Shown here: positions 23,301 to 37,244 of the stretch, one piece after another
How positions within the stretch are numbered: position 1 is the first letter of the stretch
Layout: each line of letters begins with the position of its first letter
Source: Owenia fusiformis
Taxonomy: Eukaryota > Annelida > Polychaeta > Sabellida > Oweniidae
DNA length: 64,000 nucleotides
Direction: 5' to 3'
Assembly: GCA_903813345.2 (NCBI GenBank)
Contig: CAIIXF020000010.1
Span: 9,478,349 to 9,542,348 of the forward strand
The notes under the pieces: generated by a model
What the model was told of the DNA's origin: nothing
What the model saw: the letters and a program-made list of their open reading frames with translations, nothing else
Databases searched by the model: none
Position numbers and translations under genes: made by a program

Positions 23301-26300
23301 GATACCATCATTGTCATCATCGTTATCACAAACATCACCTGGATTATTGAAATATTGATGACGGTTGAGTAACCTAGTTTGTATTATTACATGATCCATG
23401 AAAAGAGATAACAAAGTTATAAATCCACCAACATCTTGAATTGCCTGATTTTTGGTGAATTATGGACTGGTAATATTACAGAAAGTAAAGTAACGTTTGT
23501 CAGTGACTAGTACTACCCTTTCATCAGTGTTAAGTTGTCAGAGCAGCATATATAATGATCACGTAGTTGATATTTGTCAATAATTCTAATTCTAAATTTA
23601 TAGAATTCCGCTCAATTTTTATCTTTTTCAAAATGATGTTGTAAACATATCATTCAATTATTGCATCTAACCTCTGCCATCTTTATCCGTATCTATCTGG
23701 TTGGCATTGGGAATCCTTGGACAGTTATCCTTGCTGTCTTGTATACCATCCTGGTCACAGTCAGCGTTTGTATCACAAGCATCTCCTATCAAATCATCGT
23801 CTTTGTCAAACTGTAATGAAAAGTCAGAAATGCAACAATCTTGGTCAAATGTTGCAATCAGGCAGTATGAATTGCTTTCTCAAAAATGGGGGTGGACTAT
23901 AGATATTGTGGGCCTCTGTGAAAGATAGCAGTCTCTAACAAGTGTTAAAGATGGACTCTGATAAAGCAAAATGAGATGGTGATAAGCCCAATGTATTATT
24001 GAAAGCCCACATGCTGTAATAGGACACTGTACAGTACTAGTTTTATTTTAACTGGAGTATGCCTATGTGATAGCAATTTGTAATCAAGATCCTCAATCTT
24101 GTTCCTCAATCAGTACCTGATCGAAGTTTGGTATTTCTGGACAATTGTCACAGGCGTCCCCGACTCTATCTCCATCCAAATCAGCTTGGTCTGGGTTGTA
24201 GACCTTGACACAGTTGTCGTCCTCGTTGAGAATTCCATCATTGTCAATATCAGGATCACATAAATCTCCAAGGCCATCTTTGTCAGTGTCAGACTGATCG
24301 GGATTGGGAATAGTTGGACAATTGTCACAGACGTCGCCGAACTTATCTGGACTCCCCTCGTCCGAGTCTTTCTGATCAGGGTTGCCAACAAGGGGGCAAT
24401 TATCCTAAAAGGTAATGAAAACGGATGAAGGCCGAGGTATACTCTCTTAGTCAAACGTTTATGAAATAGTTCTGGCATTATAAAACCATAGGCTAGGAGA
24501 AAAGATAATGCATTAAGTTGTAAAATAGTGACAAGATCCTACTGGTGTGTTGTCAATTCCATCATTATCTTTATCTGGATCACAAGCATCTCCAATCTCG
24601 TCCCGATCAGCATCCTCCTGACCACTGTTGGGAGTGTCTTTACAGTTGTCTTTCTTGCATCGTCTGTCGCTACATGGAAGTGCTTGGTCGGGGATGCCAT
24701 CGAGATCTGTGTCTCGCCCGCATAATTTGCCGTCACCTGCCCATCCCACACGACACTAAAATAAGTAATGTAAATCATTGCGAGTCCAATAATGCCAGTA
24801 ACAAATAAATACAATGGCCCTGGGCAAAATTACAACCGCGTGTACTATTTGACATGACAGGCATTTTCCTTGCAATTTTTATTTGATCTATTTCGCAACT
24901 TATTTGGTCATTTGATTATCTTGAATACGTATGCATTTATGTGAATTATCTTGAAAATGTTGTCTACTAACTTCACATTGTTGTTCTTTCAGTCCTCGTC
25001 TGATTTTACAAATTGCGTTACCGTCACAAACAACGCCATCTTTGCATATATTTGGCGGTCTTCTTTTGCAACCCTCGGTTGCGCTACCGATGAAGCCAGG
25101 CAGACAGTCGCCACAAATACGCGATCCCTTAAATCAAAAATATAAACACCATTATTTAAATAATTCGAAAAAGTTTCATATTCTCTTATAAGTTTTATAG
25201 ATAAAGTTAGTGTTAGTATCATTACTTATTTTCTTTCATTTTAAACAACCATCTCTTTCATTATACTTAGAGCATGATACACTGAGTATTATACTTACAG
25301 GCGTGTTAATACAGATTGAGTTTGGAACGCATCCACCATTTACGCCATCTTCACATTCATTGATATCAGTACACACTTGGCGATTGTTATTAGCATATTC
25401 TATACCAACACCTCTCACTTCAGGACTTGTGAATCCCTCTGGACAGGGTGTGCATGAAAAACCGGGAATCGTATTTATGCAAAATCCAAGCCGATCACAT
25501 GGTTGCGCAACTTCACACTAAAAATGTAAAATCATGCATGTATGTTAAGCAACCAGTGATGTTGGATGGCAGAAGATTGCCTCAGATGATATTCTGTTCT
25601 TTAAGATGACTCCTTGTAGATGTTTGAAGTTGTTTGTCGTTGATTCATACTTAAAATCACATTACAAGGAAAATAATATGCCAAAGAGCATGTATCTATC
25701 TTTGTTTCATTTGTTGGTGTTATATTGTTTATTGACTACACCGACGAGGAACTTGTTTTCTTACCTCATCAATATCTGTACAATGCGTTCCATTTCCCGT
25801 GTATCCTACAGGGCAAGGTCCACATAGATATCCCAAATCATAGTCCTCACATGTTACGCCAGGGAAACATGGTTTAGACTTACACGTCACACCTTTACAC
25901 CCATTTTTCCCAATACCGGTGCCTCTAAAGCCATCGGGACAATTTCCACATTTGAAGCCATTCGCCGTGTCCACACAGGTGACACCTATATTTAGAAGAA
26001 TTCTCTAATGCTAACAGGCACACGTTTATGCATATAATTCATGTCATGTAACAAACTATTTTCTTACACGGGCCAATCGACTTTAATAAAGACACAAACT
26101 AAATTACTAGTAGATTCGTTTTATGGTTAGTAATAAGTATAGTCCATAAAACGAGCGCGATTTTTACCTGGATAACATGGTCCATCAGCGCATACAGTTG
26201 CTCGTTTGCAATTCTTGCCATCACCTACGAAACCAGCTGGGCATGGACCGCATGTTGGCCCGCCTGGTGTCTCGTAACAGGGCACTCCTGGGTAGCAGGC

Positions 26301-29300
26301 ATCCTCCTTACACTTGGGAGGACTTGTTCCATCATCTGCAGGCAAAATATATTTTTCTCTTACATGTAACTGCACTGGTTTTTATGTGTCTATACTTTGA
26401 TGCATTTTGGAACACGTAGTCATTGCCTTGTTTCAATTTTACGTATTCCACATTGAGATTGTTTAATCCACACTCTCAAAGGTTTTCAATGTGGTGTTCA
26501 ATGGGAGGCGTGTTCAAGGGAGATGCTCCCGGTGCAGATGTGCTAATTTAGTCTGTGGGTAACCTCAATTAGGTAAGAAGCCATAACAAGTTAACATTTG
26601 GAAGAGTGTATAATCAAAACTGAACTTTTTAGTTTCTAATTATTACGTTTCACTATTATACTGTACATTTAACATTTAAAGCCTGTTTCATTACATACCT
26701 CGACACATTTTACAGTTTGCGAGGATGTCCTTTAACATATTTGTTGCGGAGGTCTGAAAACAGCAATATTATATATGCATTTTTCAAGAAAAGACCTCAC
26801 GTAATGTGATATAAAATCTGAATCAACGATTTCTACTTTATATTTGATTATAATTTGCCTTGTACACATAAAGAGTTTTTATTTTGTATTGTAATATGTT
26901 GTAATATTATTGTACCTGCTCTAGCATTCCAGTCTGTAGGATTTTGATAGCTTTGGTGAGTTCAGCAATACTGTCCAGCAACGCATTTGTATCTAGACCT
27001 ACATGATCGGAGTGTAAACGAACATATGATTTATCAGTAAAAGTTATGCCTAAACTCTGACCAGTTGTACTCTAGCAAGCATTTATTTCTTATACTATGT
27101 ATACTACAGAATTTCTACTTGTCACATGATACGGTCAACCATTATGTCACAAATCAAGATGCAACTACTGGGATTTTCTAAATAATAAAATGCATATGAA
27201 CAAATGCAAAATCATAATACTTTATGTTAATTAAGGCTCATGCCATTCATATACATATGCACAGATGTATGTATGTCTATAAACTTGATGCATGAATGAA
27301 ATATCTACATTAAAAAGTATATGCGCGCGCACATTCTACACATTCTCACCTCCAGCTAGCGTTTTAAAACCCTGTGGCTGTGGTTCGGGAGCGGAACTAC
27401 CACAACCACTATTGCGCGAATTTTCCTTGCGCAAAACATCGCAAAGCGTTGGGTATTGTCTATTGAATTTGGTTGAGTCATACACAGGGTCATACACAGG
27501 ATCTATGGGTATATTTGGCTGATAATCTAAATAATCTACATTAACGGCAGCGTCCGCTACAGCAGCATTCAGGATTGAAGGATCTAGTTCTAGGATATCG
27601 ACATGCTGGTCCTCACCCTCTGGAGCTTTTTGTTCAGGCTCACAACCCTGCTCCTTGAGGAGTACATCAACAGGGGTGCCAGCATAGACTCTAAACCTCG
27701 TGTGCATGCTCTGGAAAACGTGTTTAAATTGTTCCCATCATTAAGCAAATACATTATGTGGTGTAAAATTTGATTTTGTTAATAAGTACTTTAATCAAGG
27801 TATAAGAGAAACGATAGTCCTGAGGATCTATGTTCCTATGCCGATGGCCCTACTTTGAGGCTCTTTGGGCTTAATGGTTCCTGAGTTTTGATAACACACT
27901 GCGTAATTTCAAATTATAAGTTGAAAGTACAGGTATCATTACATATGGGAAACAGTACTTCTAATAGGCGTACAAGTGTGCAACAAAATGACAGCGTTTT
28001 CCTCAATGCTTGCTAGATTGTTTTAACTTACCACTTTCATATCATGTCTCACTACGTCCCTGATGGTTGGAAGTGTCTTGAATCGGCCGGCAAGTTTACA
28101 ATTCACATAAAGGGAGACGCTACTCTGTGTCTGTTGGAGATCATGAAATTGTATGAGGAATTTCCCCCTTGTGTTCCTTTTCAAAATGTCGGATGGTATT
28201 TCAAGAGTCTTAGTCTTACTGCCAATACGGAATGTCACTATAAGAAAATAAGAATCACTTTATCAGGCAAAATCATAGTTTATGTAATTAATAACTTCCC
28301 TCTTTGAGTACGCTTATTGCTACAATTAAGTTCATTCTCCTCTCAAGTTTAACGAATAAGACCAGTAGACCTACTTTGTAGGGTCTTTGAATGGAGCCCT
28401 ATATCCAACTTAATGGAGTCTGCCTGTATTCTTATGATGGACAGTGTCGGTCTTCTTGTTGTCACCATGACGTCACCACGTATCGTCACCTCGTCATAAT
28501 TGTGAAAAGCTCTTGGGAGATTATCAGGTACCACTGTAACAGATAAACATGTACAATGGATTAAGATCTTTATACTTTCAAAACGAATAGAAATATTTAT
28601 CTGTTTATGTTTGTTTTCTTAATCAACACATAATTATTTCATTTATGGCTATGTTCTTTGATCTTATGATGCCGACTACCAAAGCCTGAAAGCCATACCC
28701 TTATTGGTTGAACACGATAATGTGTGCGAAACACACATGTCCCAATCAAGTGATGAGGGGAGGGCTATAAGACAGTCTTCAATCTTTGTTGCATAGTTGG
28801 GATATGGGCTTCTGTTTTTCTTACGACCGATAGTACCTTTTTATTTTCTTGCTGTGTTTTGGCACATTTAGGCACTTGTGCTTAAATATTCATAAATTAC
28901 CTTGTAATTCGGCAATATATCATACTTGATCCTTCAACTTACTGGAATATACCCTGGTCTGTTCTCATCACAGTGCATCGGTCGGTATCATGACTACTTA
29001 GATTTTCATCCAGAGCTGTTATTACCATAAAGTGCACATAGTTTCTCAATAATGTTTTAATTATCTTGAAAGAAAACATTGGACTTATATTTATCAATTT
29101 CAAAACGGCGAGCAAGACAACTGTTAAGGTCACTCTTGCATGTTTAGTTTGTGAAATATTGCCTTTGTCTTACATAGTTAAGACTACTCATACACAAGAA
29201 TGCTAGTAGCTCTCCCTACTCACCAAAGGCATTTCCTGAGACCTGAGACTACAGTACACGTTTCATGAATGTGAAACAGGTGTGGAACGAAGTGGCACTG

Positions 29301-32116
29301 ACATAGAATTCACGATATTTGGGGTTTTATTCTTTCATTTTATTATCTTATCAACTTGTCGGAATAATTCAATTCAAACATTTATGATTCACGTATCAGG
29401 AACTTTATTTCAAATTAAAGTTCTGTTTTTATTGACGTAGATTTAAATAAGAATGTCTTGATATATAATCTGATCCCCAAGATTCGCATATTCGTTACAA
29501 AAACTCAGGTTGTTTTTTGTGTGAAACGTGTTGGTGTAACTATTAGAGGTCTGGCAAGTGGCACCATACCAGCGTTCTGTTAAATGATATCCTATATCGC
29601 CTTAGAATGAATTCGTACTTGTAATAGTGGATGGAGTCATTGCTTTAAGGGTAAACAGTTCCCCTCCCACATCATTTAGCACTCAATCAGGGTATACATT
29701 TTCGTGTTTAGAGCTCACCTGAGAAAACGTATAAAAACAAACGAAGTCATTATTCAACAAGAAATTTCCCACGTGGCTTTAGGCCTTGAGTTACACTAGT
29801 ATCCGATACTACTTAACCCAATGTGGAAAGCCAGAATTGCGGTCTTTGTCTCTTTGTTCAGTGATGTGCTGTTTACTTCATTTGATGTCAGATAATCTTT
29901 ATATAGAAGAGTTGTTTCACACGTAGACATAAACAAGCCGTTACGTAGTCCAGATATAAATTGTTATTCGGATCTTTTCTAAAAATGATATATTCCCCTT
30001 AGCCCTTTAATGGTATAATCACCCACTTGTCTATCCGTCCGTCGATGTAATTGCCCGGTCTGTCCTTTGCCAATTCGCGGCAGGCTCCAACTCTTTTGTA
30101 GAATACCAAGTGGTTTCAAGTGAATGAAACTTGACCATCATGATAAAAGATCCTAACTTCTGTTAAAAGTCCACCTGATTTACTTTTTTTTAGAATGGCC
30201 ATCGCTTTTATGTTGACAATACAAGTGTAATATAGAAAGTAGGCTCCAAAGCACATGGTAAATGCAAAGGCTTTGTATAAAAAAACATTCAAAGACTGTA
30301 TCATGTCCCAAGTACGTGGGTAGGTGGGTATGAGGTAGGAGGTTTTTTATACAAAGCCAAATGCAAAGGATCGTGTGTGGTATGGCAAGTTAATATGGTC
30401 TTTCAAATCTTTGACCGTAAGTATTTTCTGTCCACGAATTGGACAAATGTCATACGTTCTCCACCAAAAAGGTTTTTCGGGGTTCATGAACAGAAACTTT
30501 TATAAAATTCAGATTCTTAGGTCCATTGACAATGTAGGACAATATTTGATACATGTTAAAATAGGGTAAAGAAGATCATTTTTTCTGACGACGGTTTCTA
30601 CATTTTCGCAAAGGTCACGATGGGGGCTCCTTATCCATTGCTTATTTTAAATTCAATTGACATTTTAATTACCTTTGGAGTTGTTTAAAGTACATTTTCT
30701 CTGACGAAACATGTTGATTCAATAAGGATTGTGGTATTTATGGTCAGGAAATACACACCGCCTAGGATGTGACAGTAACTTGCTATACCATATGAGTTGC
30801 GATCCTTTGGTTAGTCTGTTAGAAATCGTGTATTGAAATGGACAATTTCTAAAACAGTATAACGTAAAAAATATTAGCACATAAAGTCATTCATCAATAT
30901 AGAATTTCACACGTTCAAAATATTTAAGATAGTTCTAGTAGAGTATGGTCACGGGTGTCTTGAAAACCCTTGAACGGAATTTTCTTAGTTTTTTGTCCAA
31001 CTTTCTAAGTTGCAAACAGCTGAATATTTCCTGGACCATTGGGACCTCAGAGAAGATAGTTTGTTGGTATATTAAACATTATTCTAACTCTGATTGTCCT
31101 CTCAAAAATAACGGTAAATTACTGGTAATCATATATATTGACACGTATATCAACTTATAATTAATTCCTTAACAAGCTACCGAATGGAAATAGCCTAATT
31201 GACATTACTGCCACACAGCAAACGTATTGCTTGATAAACCTCGGGATATACTTAGACCACGAATTGACGGAAAACACGATCAAATGATACATTTCTACAA
31301 GCGAGGAACATTTCCTGTAGTTGTTTTACTTGCCTGCTGATTTTTAACCTTGTGAGCAATTTAGTTTAGTAGTCAAATTTTTCGCTAAATTCACATTTTT
31401 AGCAATTTTTGAATTTTAGAAAGTCATGTGCATTTTTGGATGTATTACCTCTTTTCGTCGAATCATTATTATATATATGTCCCGTAATGTTCAGACAATT
31501 CCAACATAATTTATAGAAGCTGATAAGACAGCGGATCATTCGCCACATATCCACCAATGTTATTACCAATGGGATGAAAAACATTCCACAGCTTTCAACA
31601 TTCCAACCTCATACCTAATTAAGAGTTCTAGACATAATATGCAAAAAATCAAAAAGCTGATTATAATCAAACCTCGATTAAATTTATCAGCTGATATATG
31701 TACTGCATCATATCGCTAAATTGCATCTCTATCGCGCTAAAATGTGGTATAATTAAATACCTGTAAATATTTTTATACTACTGATTATGATTGGAATATA
31801 ACTGGTATATGACAGGGGTATGGAATTACTCTTCTTAAAATTGTTTGAAATGTTATAGAAATTATTTTTCCTGAACTCACATTGAATTATTAGTTATTTA
31901 AAAACAAAAATGACAAAATGCCTCCCCCCGTACACTAACACCCACTTACCAGAATGCAACGTAAGTGAAATTATCATTTTGCTGAAAAATACATTCATCA
32001 CCACTTTATTAATATTCTTCAAAATAAAATTAAAAGTTTTTACCTGTTGTTAATTCTCGGCAGAAAGCAGAATACGATAATCCTAAAATAAATAAAAAGC
32101 TACGAAACCTCTCCAT
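20310..32116 (-). CDS. TSP-B: pentamer-type thrombospondin, tandem paralogue of TSP-A, 20 exons, 1145 aa
   Basis: Exons, 5' to 3': 32116-32044, 28533-28375, 28237-28032, 27710-27350, 26998-26916, 26753-26699, 26335-26168, 25985-25765, 25517-25299, 25127-24972, 24755-24543, 24404-24117, 23810-23672, 23338-23243, 22958-22731, 22358-22193, 21815-21710, 21522-21425, 20959-20820, 20572-20310; total 3438 nt, in frame. Signal peptide [23 protein letters not shown]-domain about 25-170, coiled coil 267-305 ending CKMC, EGF-like domains 313-567, type 3 repeats 568-845, L-lectin-like C-domain about 846-1058, acidic Tyr-rich tail to 1145. Most exons match TSP-A in length and all in phase. One exon, 24404-24117, replaces TSP-A exons 12 and 13. 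It keeps a full calcium motif (DPDIDNDG) that TSP-A lacks there. The TSP-A RGD site reads RVGD here, so no RGD. Confidence 0.93.
28534..32043. other. TSP-B intron 1 (3.5 kb)
   Basis: Phase 1 intron matching TSP-A intron 1 in position. No exon, RNA gene or clear transposon coding sequence is visible. A small inverted repeat pairs 30260-30286 with 30341-30369 (core GCAAAGGCTTTGTATAAA against its complement). Confidence 0.7.
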
Positions 32117-32178
32117 GTCGACTTAAATCATCCACAAACTAACTGAAAATCCAACTATCCTCAAAAAATAATCTTGCA

Positions 32179-32255
32179 GAATTTGATACCCTCCCCGTAG
32201 GGTTAGTTTGATTTATGTTGGCTTGTACAGAGATGTTGCCAATTTTCATAATTCA
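32179..32255 (-). promoter_or_regulatory. TSP-B core promoter, matching TSP-A
   Basis: On the minus strand: ATTGG (inverted CCAAT) at 32243-32239, AACATAAATCA at 32219-32209, and GGGTATCAAATTC ending at 32179. Spacing from the TATA-like box to the putative initiator is about 30 bp. The block matches 17810-17890 over most positions. The start codon at 32116-32114 is about 63 bp downstream. Confidence 0.6.
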
Positions 32256-32450
32256 ACTTGAAGGCAGCGAACCCAGCAGTTTTTGATGGTTGTTTTTCCT
32301 CTGTCATAAATCAGTAATCAGTTTCAGGTGAATCCACCTACGATCTTTTCCTAGTAAAATATAAATCTGTGCACTATTTGTATTCAATTTGGATATTAAA
32401 GAGGGATACGCGTATGCGTACTACAATGCACTAAATAGGAAGGTATAGTT

Positions 32451-32657
32451 ACACGTTTTTAAGAGAACCTGTACGCGAGCGAGTAATATTTCGACCCCCG
32501 GGGATTACTGTCCCGCTCTCAATTCACTTTTTCAGGGACCTGATTGGAATTATTTTCCGTATACTCAATCGGCCAAGTAAACAGTACAAATGGTAGAACC
32601 AATCCACAGAGGACCATAATTCTACACGTTCACGTATAAGCTTTAAAAAACGTGTAT
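32451..32657. repeat. Dispersed repeat, copy 1 (second copy at 53428-53540)
   Basis: Ends carry ACACGTTTTTAAGAGAACC and TTTAAAAAACGTGT, a short inverted repeat. Internal blocks AGAGAACCTGTACGCG, CCCCGGGGATT and CCCGCTCTC recur in the same order at 53428-53540. No coding capacity. Likely a non-autonomous transposon. Confidence 0.6.
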
Positions 32658-34945
32658 CTTAACCTCCGTAATGTCAGTCAAGGTACTCGAGGTGATCGAT
32701 CTTTTTTTTGTCTAAAACACAACGAACAGAAAAAAACAGACATAAGACAAGAAAAATATCCCCAGACATTTTATGTTTATTCGCATTTATGTTTACTGTT
32801 TCAGATCACTGGGGCATATTATTTCGTAATTCAATATACCCCAAACAAGCATATTAATGTTGTCCTCGCCCTATTTTAATGGGAAAATAACACAATTATA
32901 TACGCCTATTAATTTCACAACGCAAATGATAGGGTTGCCAAGACAACTGGAATTTGGTGCCCTGTGCATTACAAAAAGTCAACGCGGATTACTCAAGCGC
33001 ACCTTTATTACGCGCTAAAGGTCTTCACAGATTTACAAAATTCAATTTAACCCTATTTAATTATGTGGATTATTGGTATTAAAAAGTAAGACCTCAAACA
33101 TCAACTAGTCGTGTTGTCCCAAGGGAAGTGTTATTGAGAAACATTCGAAGGGAGTGTAAAGCGATGAAGCAATACGCAACACTAAAGTGTATGGGACCGA
33201 ATATGTTGTTCATGTTTTTAAGCGCAAATATCAATAGAAGTGAAAGACAAAAATTATTACTAAATGTACGGGACATTGAAACACAATGTTGAAATCCTAA
33301 AATAAAGTTCTGACAATTTTGTTTTGTATTTGTTCAAACTGACCGAGAATAGCCTTGCTTCATGACCCTGGACCTCCCCCCTACTTTACTTTGTTAAAGT
33401 AGATAATGGGGGGTCCAGCGTCCGAGAATCACGAAAAAACACTGTAAAAGACGCGAAATTCAGCTTGGTTACAGTACACCATCCAAGGTGTGAGAGATTG
33501 TTTTCCTTGCCATAAGTGGTTGAAACAGCAGGCGCTGAAGCCCTTAAAACGGTACATCCCATTTGTCAAAATATATATTTCTGGGCCACAAATCCTTTGA
33601 GGTTATATGAAGTCATCAATTGACGAGGTCAGTGTACTTTAGCTTCACAAAATGGTTAAACAAATTAACAGCGTGTATAATTGGGAATACATGTACAATA
33701 CAAACCTATTTGAAACAAAAGGTCTTGAGAAAATCTCATTCCTTATTAATAGTTATCGAACTGCAAATTAATATTTGAAATATACGTTGACTTTTAATAT
33801 GTTTAGCTTCAGCTTCTCCCGAATATGATGCTTTATTTTCCCAGGGTAAGACAACCTCCGTCAGTCTAATTGTCCGTCTGTCCGAGCTATAACTCAGACA
33901 ACACTGGTCCGATTTTTCATATTTTCAGAGATAAGACAAAGATAAGGTTCATGCCTCGGCAATTTCAAAATGCCTGTCAAAACTTTTACAAAAGTTTAAA
34001 AGCTTAGATAACAACTTCTCATACAGGCATTCTATATTACATTCTGCCCAATCAAAAGTCAAAACACAGCATAGCCATGCTCTCATTTAAAACGTTATGC
34101 CAAAACATTTTCTATGGTTAGCTAAATTTATCTAGGTGCCTATGAATGTTTAATGTTAAGAAATGAACCTGGTCGAGGACTGGATACATCCCTGGGAATT
34201 ATTCTAGCAAGGAATTTTCTACTAGAATTTCAATTAATTTTTGTAATATTGTTCGAAATGTTTCACAATTATGTAAGGAAACCAAGCATATGGCTCAAAG
34301 AATTATGCGCGATTTGATGTACTATGTTCTTGCTATAGGGATCGCACGCATACGAGAACTCATTCATTAAACAATCCAATGAGACCTAGACTTAAATGTT
34401 TTATTAGTATTCAAATGAACGACATAAATAATATCCTATCATCATCACCTGTGTGTTGTTTCAAACCTTTTTTAAAATGTTGAATATTTTGAAATGAACA
34501 GCTCATAATTATTTGAGGAAAGAGCAACATAACCGCAAAATTTCAGATGATTATCATATTAAAATTTTCTGACCATGAAGACGATTAGAGCCATTCAAAG
34601 AAAAGTATGCATATTGCATATTGCTGAACCCGTCAAGATATTTTTTCACAAATGTTGATCTAATTTTCACTAAAAAGGCAACCTTTTATTAATCCCAATT
34701 TGCGTTGAGACGTAGTATTTATTTTTGGAAAAGAGGATTGTTTTAGAGACTTAACCCTTACTGAATTTGGATGCTCAAAATGAGCAAAAATCAATTGATA
34801 CCAATGTAATAAACAAAAAATTGACTTTTTGGTAAAATTGAGGTCAGCGCCATTTTAAAAAGCATGTTGATTGGTTGATTGCACCCTCAATATGACAGAG
34901 TCCAACTGACTTAATTCATAAATAAAACACACTTTATCAAATCAT

Positions 34946-35080
34946 TAGGGAGTTTAAGCTTGCAATGTTTTTTACAACCTAAACGTGAACGGAAATATTT
35001 AAGCAATGCATTTGTATGAGCGATTGGTCATACGTATAGGTTGGCGTTTCGATTGTATATGCAAGCTTAAGAACTTCCTA
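34946..35080. mobile_element. Short inverted-repeat element (GAGTTTAAGCTTGCAA family), copy 1
   Basis: Left end TAGGGAGTTTAAGCTTGCAA, right end GCAAGCTTAAGAACTTCCTA. The internal block CAACCTAAACGTGAACGGAA is shared with a copy at 51905-52034 and a diverged, inverted copy ending near 47285. About 135 bp, non-coding. Confidence 0.65.
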
Positions 35081-35860
35081 TTATTTGGAAGACGCCCAAA
35101 GAATAATTTTTTAAAACAGTGGCGGCCATCGAAAAATGGTGGTCGTTAAACGCTATAACGATGCTGTTTCAGGAAAAGTCGTGGAGCGATTTTGTTCATA
35201 TTTGATATGCGATTTCTCATAAGCATTGTACACTGTCTTATGGCATTTGGCAAGTAGGCGTTCAAATTGGCCACCATTCTGATGAACGAATTTTCATATT
35301 TTAATATAATTTTGAGTGTTATATTATGTTTTTTGCTATAACTAGAAAGATAAAGGACTTCCCTTTGGCACTTTGGCTACTGAGTGACCATTTCGAAAAA
35401 TGGCAGCCATGGCTGTTCAATTGGGGTTTCTACGCCTTGGCGTTGTTGTTATCTAGTTCTACAATTGACGATTAATGATGGCACCTTCCCCCAATTTACT
35501 ACTACTTAATCCCCTTCGGAATTGTTTTTTTAATCCAGATGAGGTAATCGAGAAGTGATCTCATGAGAACCTGCTTGTTTGGCAATTAACTCTAATCTTG
35601 TTCACAGTGCGTTAACGTATAGCGTACTTCAATGTATGGGCCACGGTTGAGCACACATAGACTATGGGACCAACTCCATGGTATGGGCTTCAAGGGGCTT
35701 GAATAATACATGAGTGATAGAACTTCCTTGGCGCGAGATCTGAGACTGACTGAGGGTTATATCAGTTATATTATTCGACTATAAATCATTATTCATTCAT
35801 TTATTGTGTCGTCGGGGGAAAGAGAGTTCCTTGTTTGATAGACGAAAAGCATTCCAACAA

Positions 35861-36504
35861 CACTGGTACCCACCTGGTCATAAGGACGTTACATACGTCT
35901 TTATAACAAAATGGATCAACTTCCGTTGGAGGAAATTTTTATTCTCATCACTTTCACCTAGAATGAGGTCGATTTGTATCCAAATATTTTACTCGTGTGT
36001 TAATAGTAACATCCGGTTTATGAAAAGCTAGTCAGTCACAAGCAAATACAAACATAAACCCAGCAGCTCAAATAATCGAGTGAGAACTCAGCATTCAGGA
36101 CATTATCTGGTAAATTTCATAACATTTTTGTGTTATGGCCTATTAACGTTCTGGTTGCTGAAGTGAGGAATTCTCACTCGATTGTTGGAGATCTTCGATG
36201 TTTATAATCGTGACTGGTTCGCTTTTGAGTAGGCCTAACTGTATTGTAACTATTAACATACAGGATTTCCCGAAAGTATGGCTCCCTCCTAGGTAGACAT
36301 ATACAGTGTCTCCACAGTGTGTGTCATATATCATTTTAAAGCTAATCCAAAGAAACATACATTTGCCAAGTATTATGGTTCAACTCACAAATGGGAAAAA
36401 GTTGCAGGCATTTCAAAATCGACCTCCTTCTTGGTGAAAATGATGAACATAAAAATTTCCTCCAATAGAGGATCAACGTCTTTATAATACGGTGGGGACC
36501 AGTG
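35861..36504. mobile_element. 644-bp inverted-repeat element
   Basis: The left arm from CACTGGTACCCACC at 35861 pairs with the right arm ending GGTGGGGACCAGTG at 36504. The arms are imperfect over about 130 bp, including GAGGAAATTTTTAT and GAGGTCGATTT. An inner stem pairs AATCGAGTGAGAA at 36077 with TTCTCACTCGATT near 36172. Fragments of the arm sequence recur around 48061-48130. No transposase frame. Confidence 0.55.
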
Positions 36505-37143
36505 AACAAAACATGGTAGATAAATGTATGTGTACGATGCATTGATATAAAACAACAACATAAAATAATTTCCTAATGCTTCTCACCATTGAAATCACAT
36601 TTGAGCCATTTCAGTTGTTGCAAGATTCGGTACACGCTTTTAAAATCTTAGATGTCATGGTAATTGAATTACTAGTATGCTGGCCGGGTGGCCCAGGTAG
36701 ACATGATAATATTTGTGTTGGTACAGGGGGAAATCTAATTTATTTAGCACAATAAAGTAAAATAATTACATGTCTATGGTGATTTTGAGAAATTGTTTAA
36801 ATTAATTTTGGGTAACAATACATTTCAGAATTATCTTTGTTATGTATGTGATTTGAGAGGTCTGTCGTAACAAAACTGAATCAAAAATATGTAATCTAGT
36901 AAATACAAATATATATGAATATAAACAATCACCTTGTGCCATGAGTTACCGTGCACGGCTACTGATACTAGGCATATCTTTTGTACTAAGGTTATATTTA
37001 CCCTTAACAAATAGCATACCGTTAAGTAAGTATCCTATCATCTTTGATTTTATGAAAGAAAGTTTTATAATCTCAGAACGTATATTTATATAATTAACTA
37101 TAGTACATCACGTGTAGCATCTCTATGTCCAACGCATTGTCCG

Positions 37144-37180
37144 ATTGGTATAAGGAGTGAACGGGGAGATATTCAGATCA
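37144..37180 (+). promoter_or_regulatory. Probable core promoter of the first lectin gene
   Basis: ATTGG (inverted CCAAT) at 37144-37148 is followed directly by TATAAGGA at 37149-37156. A TCAGATC initiator-like sequence follows at 37173-37179, about 25 bp later. The start codon is at 37245. Spacing fits a TATA promoter. No paralogue comparison is available. Confidence 0.45.
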
Positions 37181-37244
37181 GAACCTCTGTATACCCCGAA
37201 TCTCTGCATCAAGTCCAGAGGGTGACCCTGGAGCGGTGCGCATC

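Larger units (their letters stand above)
32658..37140. other. Intergenic, 4.5 kb, no gene seen
   Basis: No exon can be supported on either strand between TSP-B and the lectin gene. It contains a small G/C hairpin at about 33363-33416 (CTGGACCTCCCCCCTA and its complement) and the two repeats at 34946 and 35861 listed separately. Short open frames are AT-rich and unsupported. Confidence 0.6.
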
